DNA of 64,000 nucleotides from a virus: the IMG/VR virus record IMGVR_UViG_3300009009_000002, positions 1 through 64,000 of that record; one strand, given 5' to 3'. Under the pieces are notes generated by a model. It was not told the DNA's origin. It saw nothing but the letters and a program-made list of their open reading frames with translations, and ran no database searches. The position numbers and the translations under genes were made by a program. Shown piece after piece: positions 48,866 to 58,596 of this stretch. Numbering within the stretch: the stretch's first letter is position 1; each line of letters starts with the position of its first letter.

Positions 48866-50812
48866 TTAACTTCCTATGAATTTTTCGGTTGTATAAGGGA
48901 AGCAGAGTCCAGCAGACTGAGATCCACATCCACGCGGATAAAATCTTGCTGTATTTGATCCGCTTGTTAGACTCCATGTACTACCATTAAATTTTTCTGT
49001 CGTTTTAATATCTCCACTACTAGCACCTCCACCCATAGAAAGGCCAGCAGATTGAGTCCCTGCTCCTCCTGGATATTCTTTTGCTTCAGATAAATTACCA
49101 GAAGTACTCCATGTTGAACCATTAAATTTTTCTGTTCTTGACTCTCTGTATGTAACCCATCCACCAAAAGCTAGTCCTGCATCTTGAGTTCCACAACTAC
49201 CAATTTTACTTTTAGTTTGGCTTAAATTTCCTGTGCTACTCCATGTTGAACCATTAAATTTATAAGTATTATTATAGTTTGTACTTGTGCTCGCTCCTCC
49301 AAATGATAAGCCAGCACTCTGTGTTCCGCACCCTCCAGGTGAATAAGTAGAGATAGGCAAGTTTCCGGAAGTACTCCATGTACTACCGTTAAATTTTTCT
49401 GTTCTATCATATGCATATCCACTGGTGTTATATTGACCTCCAAACGCAAGTCCCGCAGATTGAGTTCCTGCCCCACCTACCTTACCTTTACCTTGGCTTA
49501 AAAGCCCTGTACTACTCCATGCTGAACCATTAAAATTATTACATATTGATGTGTAGTTACTTCCATTAAAATGACCGAAAGCGACTGCAGCATTTGTAGT
49601 TCCACATCCTCCGGGTTCAGACTGGCTTAAAGTAGCTGTACTGACAGTTATCCATACATTCTTAGGCACACCATAAGAATAATCAGTTAAACTCCACAAG
49701 TCACTACTTACAATTCCGCCATAAATTAAGAATTCAGGGTAAGCGTATCCAGAGCCTATGAATTTTTCAGTCCTATTGGTATAACTAGGACCTTCATCTC
49801 CACCAAAGGCAAGTCCAGCATCTTGAGTTCCGCAGCCAGCCAAGTTAGATTTGCTTTGACTTAAACTACCTGTTGTACTCCATGCGGTACCATTAAATTT
49901 CTCGGCTATGTTAACATTAAATGTTCCTTGACCACTTACATATGTTTCACCTCCAAAGCACAGGCCCGCATTTTGAGTTCCACATCCCGCTAAAGAATTT
50001 TTGATTTGACTTAAACCGCCTGTACTTGCCCATGTAGATCCATTAAATTTTTGAGCCGCACTTGTTCGTCCACCAGAAGATCTAAATCCGCCAAAACTAA
50101 CTCCAGCATTTTGGGATCCACATCCTGCAATCTCTTTTAAATCTACGGGTAAACTACCTGTGCTACTCCATGTACTACCATTAAATTTATAGGTTTCTGA
50201 ATTGTAAGGCGTACCAGTAGTCTCTCCGCCAAAGCCGAGACCTGCATCTTGATTCCCAAGGCCACCAAGATTTCTACGTGCTGAAGGTAAATTGCCTGAA
50301 GTACTCCATATACTACCATTAAATTTGTAGGTAGTTTGATAATATAGGGTAGTGGCATTATATCCTCCAAATGCCAGTCCTGCATTTTGAGTTCCACAAC
50401 CCCCTAAACCTGCTCTTGTTGCAGGTAAATTACCTGTGCTACCCCATGCACTGCCATTAAACTTATACGTTATATCTAAATAATTTGGTGAGACTCCGCC
50501 GTAACCACCAAAGCTAAGTCCAGCATTTTGAGTCCCACAACCTCCTAACTTATAATTGATTACAGGCATATCTCCCGTACTATTAGTTATCCATACATCT
50601 TTAGGGCTAGCCAAAGTATAATCTGTCAAATTCCATATAGCAGTGCTAACAGTACCTCCGCCAGTAGGAAGTATCAGACCTGATGTCCACCCGGCCTTCC
50701 AAGCCCCACCAACATTACAATGTATAGCTGAAGCTTCTTTCCAAGTTCCACCTATGTTAACAAATATCTTATTTATCGCTTTATAAGTTCCACCTATATT
50801 AACGTGACTCAT
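48866..50812 (-). CDS. Tail fibre with two six-repeat Kelch-like beta-propellers
   Basis: 648 residues; the ATG at 50812 follows GGGAGTTGATTAATAA. The first 45 residues contain three NIGGTWK-type repeats, typical of a short attachment segment. Then two halves each start with a LTDY..PK.VWIT segment and hold six repeats of about 47 residues: GCGTQNAGLAFGG, Y..T.KFNGSTWSSTGNL. Twelve repeats in two sets of six predict two beta-propellers. This would be a receptor-binding or fibre-tip protein in the virion. Confidence 0.85.
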   Translation of the reverse strand: MSHVNIGGTYKAINKIFVNIGGTWKEASAIHCNVGGAWKAGWTSGLILPTGGGTVSTAIWNLTDYTLASPKDVWITNSTGDMPVINYKLGGCGTQNAGLSFGGYGGVSPNYLDITYKFNGSAWGSTGNLPATRAGLGGCGTQNAGLAFGGYNATTLYYQTTYKFNGSIWSTSGNLPSARRNLGGLGNQDAGLGFGGETTGTPYNSETYKFNGSTWSSTGSLPVDLKEIAGCGSQNAGVSFGGFRSSGGRTSAAQKFNGSTWASTGGLSQIKNSLAGCGTQNAGLCFGGETYVSGQGTFNVNIAEKFNGTAWSTTGSLSQSKSNLAGCGTQDAGLAFGGDEGPSYTNRTEKFIGSGYAYPEFLIYGGIVSSDLWSLTDYSYGVPKNVWITVSTATLSQSEPGGCGTTNAAVAFGHFNGSNYTSICNNFNGSAWSSTGLLSQGKGKVGGAGTQSAGLAFGGQYNTSGYAYDRTEKFNGSTWSTSGNLPISTYSPGGCGTQSAGLSFGGASTSTNYNNTYKFNGSTWSSTGNLSQTKSKIGSCGTQDAGLAFGGWVTYRESRTEKFNGSTWSTSGNLSEAKEYPGGAGTQSAGLSMGGGASSGDIKTTEKFNGSTWSLTSGSNTARFYPRGCGSQSAGLCFPYTTEKFIGS

Positions 50813-50828
50813 TTATTAATCAACTCCC

Positions 50829-51158
50829 TTATGGTGTGTACTTAATCCACACATCGCCGTTACCGCCACCTGATGGATCGCCTGTTGAGAGAACTATTTT
50901 TCTAGCTTGAGCCGTTGTGTAGTCTGTATTATTTTGTGTATATAACTTCCCTGTCATTGTTCCGCCTGCTATAGGTAATTGTGCATCATTAGTAACATTA
51001 GCAAGTCCCACTTCAGTTTTAGTAACACTGTGAGGATTTCCAGTTGTTACACTTTTATGATCATAGGCCTCTTTACCTCTGTCACCCCTGTAAGCTGTAC
51101 CTGATGTTTCTCCTAACTTTAAAAATGCTATTAAATCACCAATGGTTGGTCTAGCCAT
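50829..51158 (-). CDS. Small tail fibre protein (109 aa)
   Basis: The ATG at 51158 follows GGAGGTTATTAAT. GNPHSVTKTEVGLANVTNDAQ is the repeat motif found in many phage tail fibres (GxPHxVTKxxVGLxNVxN). PIAGGTMTGKLYTQNN is another fibre motif. It probably links the fibre to the baseplate. Confidence 0.8.
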   Translation of the reverse strand: MARPTIGDLIAFLKLGETSGTAYRGDRGKEAYDHKSVTTGNPHSVTKTEVGLANVTNDAQLPIAGGTMTGKLYTQNNTDYTTAQARKIVLSTGDPSGGGNGDVWIKYTP

Positions 51159-51179
51159 ATTAATAACCTCCAATCATAA

Positions 51180-51821
51180 TTATACTTCAACAACTTCTAG
51201 ATAAGCTTGACCTTCATAAACTGCTATTTGATATTTTACTCCAACATAATCAGGATTTGAACTTCTGTCTGTATAAATCCCATCTTCCATATTAACCGCA
51301 GTTCTTAAGTCTACCACTACACCACTGTCAATTCTTGCTATCTCTAAGTATGTATGCCCTGCTACACCTGTAGTTTTAACTATATTATATTGAATTTGAA
51401 TCCTTCTTGTAGTCTCCTCTGAAACTCTACTATCCATTATATGATTTGTAATAGTAACTTCTTGTTGATTTCCATATTTTTTAATATCATCATCGAAATC
51501 AACTTCTTGTTCCCATACATCAAGATAAGCAGTTTCACCTTCGCCAAGTGCCAAGGAAAGCTCTGATATATTTAATATATTTCCGTTAGCTATAGCCTTG
51601 TCATTTGAAAAGGTCAATGTTCCGCCTGTATAATCTAAACTACCAGTCATGTAAAAACTATTGCCGAATCTGTCGTTAATTAACCCTTTTAATTTATTTA
51701 AGATTATAAGCTGTAGTTCATTCATTTCAGATTCTAAAACAAGAGCCTCAGCTCCATGTTTTATAAGAGAGAAATTAGCCTCTTCATTATAATCAGTAAA
51801 ATTAGTAAAATCAGGCAACAC
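51180..51821 (-). CDS. Tail fibre/baseplate protein, DUF4815-like (213 aa)
   Basis: The GTG at 51821 lies five bases after GGAGG; a GTG at 51827 and a TTG at 51818 are alternatives. The opening LPDFTNFTDYNEEANFSLIKHG, FYMTGSLDYTGGTLTFSN and GEGETAYLDVWEQEV resemble fibre-attachment proteins of myoviruses. A structural role in the baseplate periphery is likely. Confidence 0.7.
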   Translation of the reverse strand: MLPDFTNFTDYNEEANFSLIKHGAEALVLESEMNELQLIILNKLKGLINDRFGNSFYMTGSLDYTGGTLTFSNDKAIANGNILNISELSLALGEGETAYLDVWEQEVDFDDDIKKYGNQQEVTITNHIMDSRVSEETTRRIQIQYNIVKTTGVAGHTYLEIARIDSGVVVDLRTAVNMEDGIYTDRSSNPDYVGVKYQIAVYEGQAYLEVVEV

Positions 51822-51838
51822 TAACACCTCCTATTACA

Positions 51839-52420
51839 TTAAAATGTAATTCTTAATACTCTTTCTAATTGTAATCCAGTAGTTTTAACTATTAGTGGAT
51901 GAGTCTTTCTGTTTATCATAAGACCACTATCTTTAGTAGCTGTAGCATCTCCACCATATAGTCCAAACTCTCTTAACTTACCATTTGCTTCACTGTATAA
52001 GAATCTGCCTGTTATTTGTATCTTACTTGTAGGTGTGAGTGTTTCTTCATTACTTCCATCTAAGAACACTATATCCGCTGAATCTATCTCTTTTCTAAAT
52101 GTTTCATTTAAAAGAGCGGAGTCTGTAATTAGTGGATCTGGCGGAGCATCATCTTCCCATGATTCACTCCCAGAACCTACTGCCCAATATAAAATTCCTG
52201 AATGAGTAGGGGAGTTTTTAAAAAGACACGCAATTAAAACTGAACAATTATTAACAATAATATTAAAATCATTCCTTATTAATTCTTTAGTTCCGTCAGG
52301 ATAAATTATATAGTCGAAAATTTCTCCAGTGAATTTATTATTCTTTTTTTCGTCATAATTTTCCACACATTTTGCAAAGCTTGAATAACTTACCTCTTTT
52401 TGTTTTTTTTCAAAATACAT
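51839..52420 (-). CDS. Tail/baseplate protein (193 aa)
   Basis: The ATG at 52420 follows AGGCAGGTTGTCTTAA. It is strand-rich and contains YWAVGSGSESWEDDAPPDP and LREFGLYGGDAT, seen in phage tail proteins that carry fibre-binding folds. Exact function unknown. Confidence 0.75.
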   Translation of the reverse strand: MYFEKKQKEVSYSSFAKCVENYDEKKNNKFTGEIFDYIIYPDGTKELIRNDFNIIVNNCSVLIACLFKNSPTHSGILYWAVGSGSESWEDDAPPDPLITDSALLNETFRKEIDSADIVFLDGSNEETLTPTSKIQITGRFLYSEANGKLREFGLYGGDATATKDSGLMINRKTHPLIVKTTGLQLERVLRITF

Positions 52421-52440
52421 TTAAGACAACCTGCCTTTCA

Positions 52441-53949
52441 TTAGTAGTTTATTTCCTCAGTTAATGGGAATCTACAAGTTCTAAAATCAACATTTAATCT
52501 TTTTGTGCTGTTTAATTTTATTTGAGCGTAATTAATAGTTGTCTTGATATCTCCTTCTATAATATTATCATAAGATTCTATCGAGTGTAAATCAGAAAAG
52601 TAATCTTCATGGTAGTTGTCATCTATTGACAAGTTAACATTTTCATTTTGTAACTCTTTAAGTTTATCAAAATGAAAATATAATAAATTTCCAGTAACAA
52701 CACCACCATCAATACTTCCGTCAAATTCGGAGTCAGCATATCCACCGTCGATGCCACTGTTAAAGGTAGAGTCAGCATATCCACCATCCACTTTTGAACC
52801 TGAGAAAGTTTTAAAATCTTCATTTAATCTACTTAGATTAAGTCTTGCTTCATTATTTGTAAATCTAGTAGGAATTATATATCTTTCTGCATCAAGACCA
52901 AAAATACTTCCTATATCATAAATATCTCCGATAGTTAAATCCGCTTGATCATAAGATATTTCAGAAATATAGTCAAAATTATAAGCATCACTTGAATTAC
53001 TTTTATTAAAATAATCATAGTATTCCGCCACCAATATTATAAAGAATTTTGTATAAGCTGGCTTTATCATGTTTAAAAATCCAGAGAGTATCTCTAGTTT
53101 ATCTAAATCAGAAATGTAATCTTCGGGAAGAGTTACAATAAAATTAAAATTAAATAAATCCCACCCGTCCCATCTCTTTCTTTTTTTTGGGTCCTTTACA
53201 TATTTATCATATACATCAGCGTTTGAAAGACCTGACAAAGTTTTTATTGCATTCTTTAAATTTATTATGGTTGGACCACCTAATGATGCCTGAAGTATCA
53301 TCTTCATCATTTCAGTATATTCATTTTTTGTCAATTTATCATTAAATAAAGTCTGAGCGCCCCTGTCCATAAAAGGAATTATTTTATTTCCCATTAAATT
53401 ATATGGTGTATTTAAATCGACTGCTATATCTTTTAAGTTAACATCTCTAGATAAATTAAAAGGACCAATATCTCCATTTAAATATATCTTATTATTTAAT
53501 AAATTATAATTTGTATTTCTTAAAAGTAATTCTCCAGCTTTACTAAACATATCAAAATCTATTATTTTAGAATTAGGCTCAACCGGTAAATTTCTCTTAG
53601 CCTCTAACTGTAAAAAAAGATTTAACATAAATAATACTTCGATTTTTTCTTCTAAAGTAAGTTCGTTTTCCCACTTATTAATTCTTTGATCTAAACTTGT
53701 TCCATCTAAATTAAGTTTCGTTATAACATCTGAATTTTGTAGTATTGTTTCCAAAGAATAAAATGCACTATCTACATTTATTCTTTGTATTGGAATAAAC
53801 CTGTAAGTTTCTATTTGAGGTATAATTATATTTCTCTTAACTTGTTCTATATATTCATTTGTTAGTAACCCTAACCCGCCATAAACGCTAACCATATATT
53901 CAAACTGATCATAGTTTACAGAATAATCTTCGTAAAAATTAGAAAACAA
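52441..53949 (-). CDS. Tail protein with short DGGYAD repeats (502 aa)
   Basis: The TTG at 53949 follows GGAGGTGTAGAAC. The helical N-terminal region is followed by GLSNADVYDKYVKDPKKRKR. Near residue 380-420 there are three copies of a (V/I)DGG(Y)-type repeat: VDGGYADSTFNSG, IDGGYADSEFDGS, IDGG. The position next to baseplate J suggests a baseplate wedge or tail protein I counterpart. The family is not recognised. Confidence 0.75.
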   Translation of the reverse strand: MFSNFYEDYSVNYDQFEYMVSVYGGLGLLTNEYIEQVKRNIIIPQIETYRFIPIQRINVDSAFYSLETILQNSDVITKLNLDGTSLDQRINKWENELTLEEKIEVLFMLNLFLQLEAKRNLPVEPNSKIIDFDMFSKAGELLLRNTNYNLLNNKIYLNGDIGPFNLSRDVNLKDIAVDLNTPYNLMGNKIIPFMDRGAQTLFNDKLTKNEYTEMMKMILQASLGGPTIINLKNAIKTLSGLSNADVYDKYVKDPKKRKRWDGWDLFNFNFIVTLPEDYISDLDKLEILSGFLNMIKPAYTKFFIILVAEYYDYFNKSNSSDAYNFDYISEISYDQADLTIGDIYDIGSIFGLDAERYIIPTRFTNNEARLNLSRLNEDFKTFSGSKVDGGYADSTFNSGIDGGYADSEFDGSIDGGVVTGNLLYFHFDKLKELQNENVNLSIDDNYHEDYFSDLHSIESYDNIIEGDIKTTINYAQIKLNSTKRLNVDFRTCRFPLTEEINY

Positions 53950-53952
53950 GTT

Positions 53953-55707
53953 CTACACCTCCACTTCAGAGAATAATACCTTATTTAAAACTGGATACTG
54001 TAAATTTGTCACAGCTATAACTGTACCATCTCTTTGTTCAATTATTGCATCTGATGGGTTAACTGGAATATAAAAGCTTACAAGTGGAACAGAAATATAT
54101 TCTATAAAAGTGTTAACATCTTCGTTCCTATATAGCTCGCCTATTAAATCTGACTCTTCTACTGAGCTTCCAAGTTGTAAGTTTTTAAAATAATCTCCAA
54201 GTACATTTTGAAGCTGTATAGACTTCGTATCATCTAAAGAGAACCCATCTTTTAATTTTATTCTCATGGCAACATTTATAAAGATAGGCTCTGTTTCTTT
54301 AAATAAAATGTCAGTTGTAATAACCCTATTTTCTTCTAAATCAAATTCATCTACTAAATTTTTAATAGTTTCATTTATACTATATCCAATAGTTATAGAA
54401 GTTCCGTTTCTTATCTCGTCCGTTATAAATTTTATTGTTACAATTTCTTGAGATGATTCATAATATGCATCATCTTCTGACTCTATTAAAGTTCCGTCTA
54501 TTTTTCTTCTTTCAATTACATAATATGAGTCATTATTATGTGTCACTGAGTTATCATCTGTTTCGTATATCGAGAATATTCCTTTAAATAAAGTGTCAGC
54601 CTCAAATGAAGATAGCCCAACACTAAAACTTTCAGTGTAAGGATTTAATTCATTATCCTCATAATAAACTTCTATAGTATTTAAGATGCTACTGTCATAA
54701 GATTGCTCACCAGTATTATCTATTAATACAACTAAATCATCATCTTCATCAATAACAGTAAAGATAACTGGTGCGCCATCATTAGTTACATTTATAGAAT
54801 CTAAATCAACTTCACTATATTTTTTCTCTAAGACTAATCTACCCGAATTTATTGTAAGATCCTTATAAGAAGTAGAAGATATTCCACCTTTTATATATAT
54901 GTCTACTTTTCCACCTATATGTATCTCTTCTTCGGATAAATCATCTTTTATTATTGTGTATAAATCTCTTGTCATTTCTTCATCGCCATAACCTACTATG
55001 TGCAAATCTTCTACCTCATTAAATTCTGAGAATATAAATTGTCTATATCCTGGCTTTGTTCCTAAGTGTCTTGATATATAATATTCCTTTATTCTGTCTG
55101 CATATGATACATTGCTCTCTTTGTCTGTTGCATTAGTTATCGCACTTTTATTTGTAACTAATGGAGTATATGAACCGAAGTTAGTTTCAACTACAGTTAT
55201 TTGACTCTCTGATACATTATAAATTTCTCCAATTCCATTTGATACAACTAAAACATCAACATCATAAGTCATTTTGTTAACATTATATTTAGATAGCATT
55301 TCCTCATATGTGAATTCATAGCTTTCCTGAGTACTATAAAATAATCCTGACTCAGTTCTAAATGTTGCTCCCTCAGGAATTGTAAGGGTAGTATTTGGTA
55401 TTGTTAAAAATGATAATGTAACATATGTAGATGCATATGTTCCTTGCTTTCTTTGTATTAAATAATTTCCCATACCTATTTCGTCTAATTCATCTTCGCT
55501 CATATAATATGCATTATCAAGATTTAACATAAACTCCATACTGTTTACTGTATCTATAATAGGGCTTATTATTTCTTGCAGTGGCTTTACAAATATATCG
55601 TCAAATACTGAATTTTCAGATACATCAAGGTCTGGAAACTGTTCTTGCATTTTTGTTACAATATAACTTCTTATTAAATTATTAAAATTAGTAATATTAA
55701 TAGCCAT
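53953..55707 (-). CDS. Baseplate J-like protein (584 aa)
   Basis: The ATG at 55707 follows AGGTGTTTAAGAT. The N-terminal DEIGMGNYLIQRKQGTYAS, IPEGATFRTESGLFYST, VSNGIGEIYNVSESQI, and NKSAITNATDKESNVSYADRIKEY form the baseplate_J core. The C-terminal half is mixed (LGSSVEESDLIGELYRNEDV). It is a wedge component joining the hub to the fibres, comparable to P2 gpJ or T4 gp6. Confidence 0.88.
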   Translation of the reverse strand: MAINITNFNNLIRSYIVTKMQEQFPDLDVSENSVFDDIFVKPLQEIISPIIDTVNSMEFMLNLDNAYYMSEDELDEIGMGNYLIQRKQGTYASTYVTLSFLTIPNTTLTIPEGATFRTESGLFYSTQESYEFTYEEMLSKYNVNKMTYDVDVLVVSNGIGEIYNVSESQITVVETNFGSYTPLVTNKSAITNATDKESNVSYADRIKEYYISRHLGTKPGYRQFIFSEFNEVEDLHIVGYGDEEMTRDLYTIIKDDLSEEEIHIGGKVDIYIKGGISSTSYKDLTINSGRLVLEKKYSEVDLDSINVTNDGAPVIFTVIDEDDDLVVLIDNTGEQSYDSSILNTIEVYYEDNELNPYTESFSVGLSSFEADTLFKGIFSIYETDDNSVTHNNDSYYVIERRKIDGTLIESEDDAYYESSQEIVTIKFITDEIRNGTSITIGYSINETIKNLVDEFDLEENRVITTDILFKETEPIFINVAMRIKLKDGFSLDDTKSIQLQNVLGDYFKNLQLGSSVEESDLIGELYRNEDVNTFIEYISVPLVSFYIPVNPSDAIIEQRDGTVIAVTNLQYPVLNKVLFSEVEV

Positions 55708-55719
55708 ATCTTAAACACC

Positions 55720-56445
55720 TCAAATCATAAGATTTAATTGAGATCTACTGCCTTGCTCATTTTGTAATACAACACTTATGTATATTGCATTTTCCTCAAT
55801 ATCAAAATCAATACTAGATACTGTTGCTGATTTTAATTTTTCAGATGAAGCTAAGTTTGACTCATTTATATTTGTTAGTTGAAATTTCTTATATTGCACT
55901 TCACAATCTGCAACAGCCTCTATTATATTTGTTTCTATTATCGGCCTATTAGAAATTTCATTTCCTATTATATTATTTAATGTTGATCCGTAATCATTAA
56001 TTCTTTTTGTTAATAGTACTTTTAAAAAGCCTTGTATTAATTTTTCAGAACCCGTAACATTTTCTACTGATGTATTGTTGTCATTAAATAGTGAAACATA
56101 CCATCCAAAACCTGCACATTTAGGACATTCTTCTGGTTGATATTGCTTTGTTTTCCTTAAGGTATTAGTATAGTTAACTGTAAAAATTTCTCCAGCTAAA
56201 GGTGCATTTGAAATCCACTTAATATTAACTTTTTCATAAATATTATAATTTATATGTTTATAATAAATTGTAATATTACCATCAACATCTTCACTATACA
56301 CAGAGTTAACTCTACTTATTATACCTTCTTCACATATTAAATCTATATCACTGTCACTTTTTGTATAATCCTCTATCATAGTGTCGTTAATAATTTCTCT
56401 CACAACATGATCACATACATGAACAATTTTAGGGCTTTTAAACAT
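55720..56445 (-). CDS. gp25-like baseplate wedge protein with zinc motif (241 aa)
   Basis: The ATG at 56445 follows AGGGGTTGAAGATTCA. FLKVLLTKRINDYGSTLNNIIGNEI in the second half fits the gp25/W-like wedge family. The first half has ECPKCAGFGWY, a CxxC that could bind metal. Order with baseplate J supports the assignment. Confidence 0.7.
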   Translation of the reverse strand: MFKSPKIVHVCDHVVREIINDTMIEDYTKSDSDIDLICEEGIISRVNSVYSEDVDGNITIYYKHINYNIYEKVNIKWISNAPLAGEIFTVNYTNTLRKTKQYQPEECPKCAGFGWYVSLFNDNNTSVENVTGSEKLIQGFLKVLLTKRINDYGSTLNNIIGNEISNRPIIETNIIEAVADCEVQYKKFQLTNINESNLASSEKLKSATVSSIDFDIEENAIYISVVLQNEQGSRSQLNLMI

Positions 56446-56463
56446 TGAATCTTCAACCCCTTT

Positions 56464-57306
56464 CTACGTTAAGTTATTCTCTAACGCCTTCATAACATCT
56501 TTTTTTACTTCACTATACTTTCTCGCTAAAAATATCTCTATAGTTATTTTATCATCAAACTCTTTATAATTTTTAAAATCTACAAAATCAAATTCTTCAT
56601 ATATGGCGTTTGCAATAATACAAGAATCATTAATTTGGGTTAAACCCTCACTTGATACAACCATATTTTGCATCTTATTTACTTCTGAACTAACTAATAA
56701 TTTCATCTTACTTACAAATGAAAAAGACATACTTGTTTCATCTTGAATAATTTTATTTCTCATATTAGAAAAATCTTTAAGAAGTGAAGATATTTTCTTT
56801 AAAGTATTTTTTCCTTCGTAATAATTAAAATAAAGGGGAATAGTATTTTTGTATTTTAAAAATTCTGAATCCATAGTTCCAACCTTATTTTCTTCAAATA
56901 TTGAAGACAAAGCGTGATACGGCATAGGGGAATCATTTGGTATTTCTGATACTTCAACTTTATCTCTTATCTCAATTAATTTTTTAGTTATATCATTTAT
57001 TATCTCTTGAAGATCTACGATTGATAGAGCATCAAATGTCATTGTCTTTGTGCTATATAAATTATCCGCTAATTCATTAATATAATTATTTTTATGAATA
57101 GTTGTTATGTTATCCATGATAAAATAAATTTTAGTTCTAAGTAGAGATATCTGTGCTAACATTTGAGCATTATAATTTTTAACTATTAAATCTAATTTAT
57201 TTATTCTTTCTCGATTTAATAAATTTATAAAAGTTAGGGCATAAATTATGCATCTGTTTAAATAATCGCTATTAGGATATTTTTTTATGTAATCTAAATT
57301 TATCAC
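56464..57306 (-). CDS. Hypothetical helical protein (280 aa)
   Basis: The GTG at 57306 follows AAGGATAAAATA and overlaps the previous stop by one base. The protein is nearly all helix. It sits between the sigma-like and gp25-like genes. Function unknown. Confidence 0.75.
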   Translation of the reverse strand: MINLDYIKKYPNSDYLNRCIIYALTFINLLNRERINKLDLIVKNYNAQMLAQISLLRTKIYFIMDNITTIHKNNYINELADNLYSTKTMTFDALSIVDLQEIINDITKKLIEIRDKVEVSEIPNDSPMPYHALSSIFEENKVGTMDSEFLKYKNTIPLYFNYYEGKNTLKKISSLLKDFSNMRNKIIQDETSMSFSFVSKMKLLVSSEVNKMQNMVVSSEGLTQINDSCIIANAIYEEFDFVDFKNYKEFDDKITIEIFLARKYSEVKKDVMKALENNLT

Positions 57307-58154
57307 TATTTTATCCTTTCTTTTAATTTATTCATTATTTTTTTTGCATCATAATAAGTCATACCATTACTTGTCGCAGCCTGACTTAAATTTTTAGCTG
57401 GACGATTTTTAAATTCTCCCAAACCTAGTACATGATATATTAATTTTCTTTCTGGCCTTGTAAAGTTAATCATTTCTTTTTTTATTCTTTCTTCTTCTTC
57501 CATTTTAGCTAACATACTTTCAGGGCTTACTCTGTTTATATTTAAAGTGTCCATTAGTGTAATGGCATCTCCTACACCATCTATATTTCCAATAACAGCA
57601 TCTCCACTATACTCTAATCTCTCATAATCTTTTATTTGTTGCACTTGTTTACTTGTTATTTTTTTATTCATATCATTTTTTATAAAACTAACTATCTCAT
57701 TTACTTTAGGCTCTCTACCATACTCTCTTGTTAGAAAATTAGTAGCAACTGAAACATTTCCCGCTTGTCTTGTTAACTCTGTAGATTTTCTAACTCCAAA
57801 ATCCATGTATTCATTTTTTCTTTTTTGAAGCTCTAATGGTAGAGTATTTTTTATAAAAGTTATAGGTTTATTTTCTTTACTTAAATCAAAGTTTTTCTTT
57901 ATTATCTTTTTAAACTCAGCAATTCCATGACCCATTGCAGCATCTTGGTCCATTACACTGCCAAGCTGAGCTCTTTTAACCTCTTGACTGATGACACCTC
58001 TATACTCTCTTATGAGTTGCTTCATTGCAAACTTATCATCTCTTTCTTGTATTGCTTTTATAAGCTCCCTCTCTTTTTTTACTTGAGGGTCCATACTATC
58101 AAACTTTGCAAAGGCTATCTTGTCTATCTTCTCTATGAGCTCATTAATATTCAA
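57306..58154 (-). CDS. Sigma-70-family-like factor
   Basis: 282 residues; the TTG at 58154 follows GGGAGTGATATCT. RDDKFAMKQLIREYRGVISQEVKRA resembles region 2.1, YGREPKVNEIVSFI resembles region 3 (REPTxEEIA), and FTRPERKLIYHVLGLGEF then SNGMTYYDAKKIMNKLKERI resembles region 4 with its helix-turn-helix. It may direct RNA polymerase to phage promoters such as the ATAAGNNATAAAA class. A virion location next to baseplate genes is unusual. An alternative is a structural protein with chance resemblance. Confidence 0.68.
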   Translation of the reverse strand: MNINELIEKIDKIAFAKFDSMDPQVKKERELIKAIQERDDKFAMKQLIREYRGVISQEVKRAQLGSVMDQDAAMGHGIAEFKKIIKKNFDLSKENKPITFIKNTLPLELQKRKNEYMDFGVRKSTELTRQAGNVSVATNFLTREYGREPKVNEIVSFIKNDMNKKITSKQVQQIKDYERLEYSGDAVIGNIDGVGDAITLMDTLNINRVSPESMLAKMEEEERIKKEMINFTRPERKLIYHVLGLGEFKNRPAKNLSQAATSNGMTYYDAKKIMNKLKERIK

Positions 58155-58159
58155 AGATA

Positions 58160-58594
58160 TCACTCCCACCAATTATATTTATCTATAAGTTTATCAATTT
58201 CATTTATCTTAATTAAAATATCTTTTTTAATTTTATCATTTTTATTGTCTAAAGCTAACTTCTGAAACATTACAAATAAATTATAGGCCTCATTATTAAT
58301 TTCAGTGACTTCTTCGTTATTAATTGATATAGAAATATTTACAATATAAAGCGCTGCATCCTCTGAAACTTTTTTTAATTTTTTAAAATCTTTATCCTTA
58401 ATACATTCTTCACATTTTAAAACATAATTAACCATTACTTTTATTCTTTCATTATTACGCACTTCATTTTCCTTTTCAATCTGCCTTATAGCTTTTACTC
58501 TTTCAGTGCCTATAATATCAGTATCAAAGTAAAATTTATTAATAACAAAAAGCAATGAACCAACCAGTAAAACAATTACAATTATATCCTTCAT
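58160..58594 (-). CDS. Membrane-anchored helical protein (144 aa)
   Basis: The ATG at 58594 follows AGGGGTTAATT. One N-terminal membrane helix (DIIVIVLLVGSLLFVINKFYF) is followed by a long charged helical domain with CEECIKDKD. The presence of a membrane anchor in the late cluster is unusual. Function unknown. Confidence 0.75.
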   Translation of the reverse strand: MKDIIVIVLLVGSLLFVINKFYFDTDIIGTERVKAIRQIEKENEVRNNERIKVMVNYVLKCEECIKDKDFKKLKKVSEDAALYIVNISISINNEEVTEINNEAYNLFVMFQKLALDNKNDKIKKDILIKINEIDKLIDKYNWWE

Positions 58595-58596
58595 AA

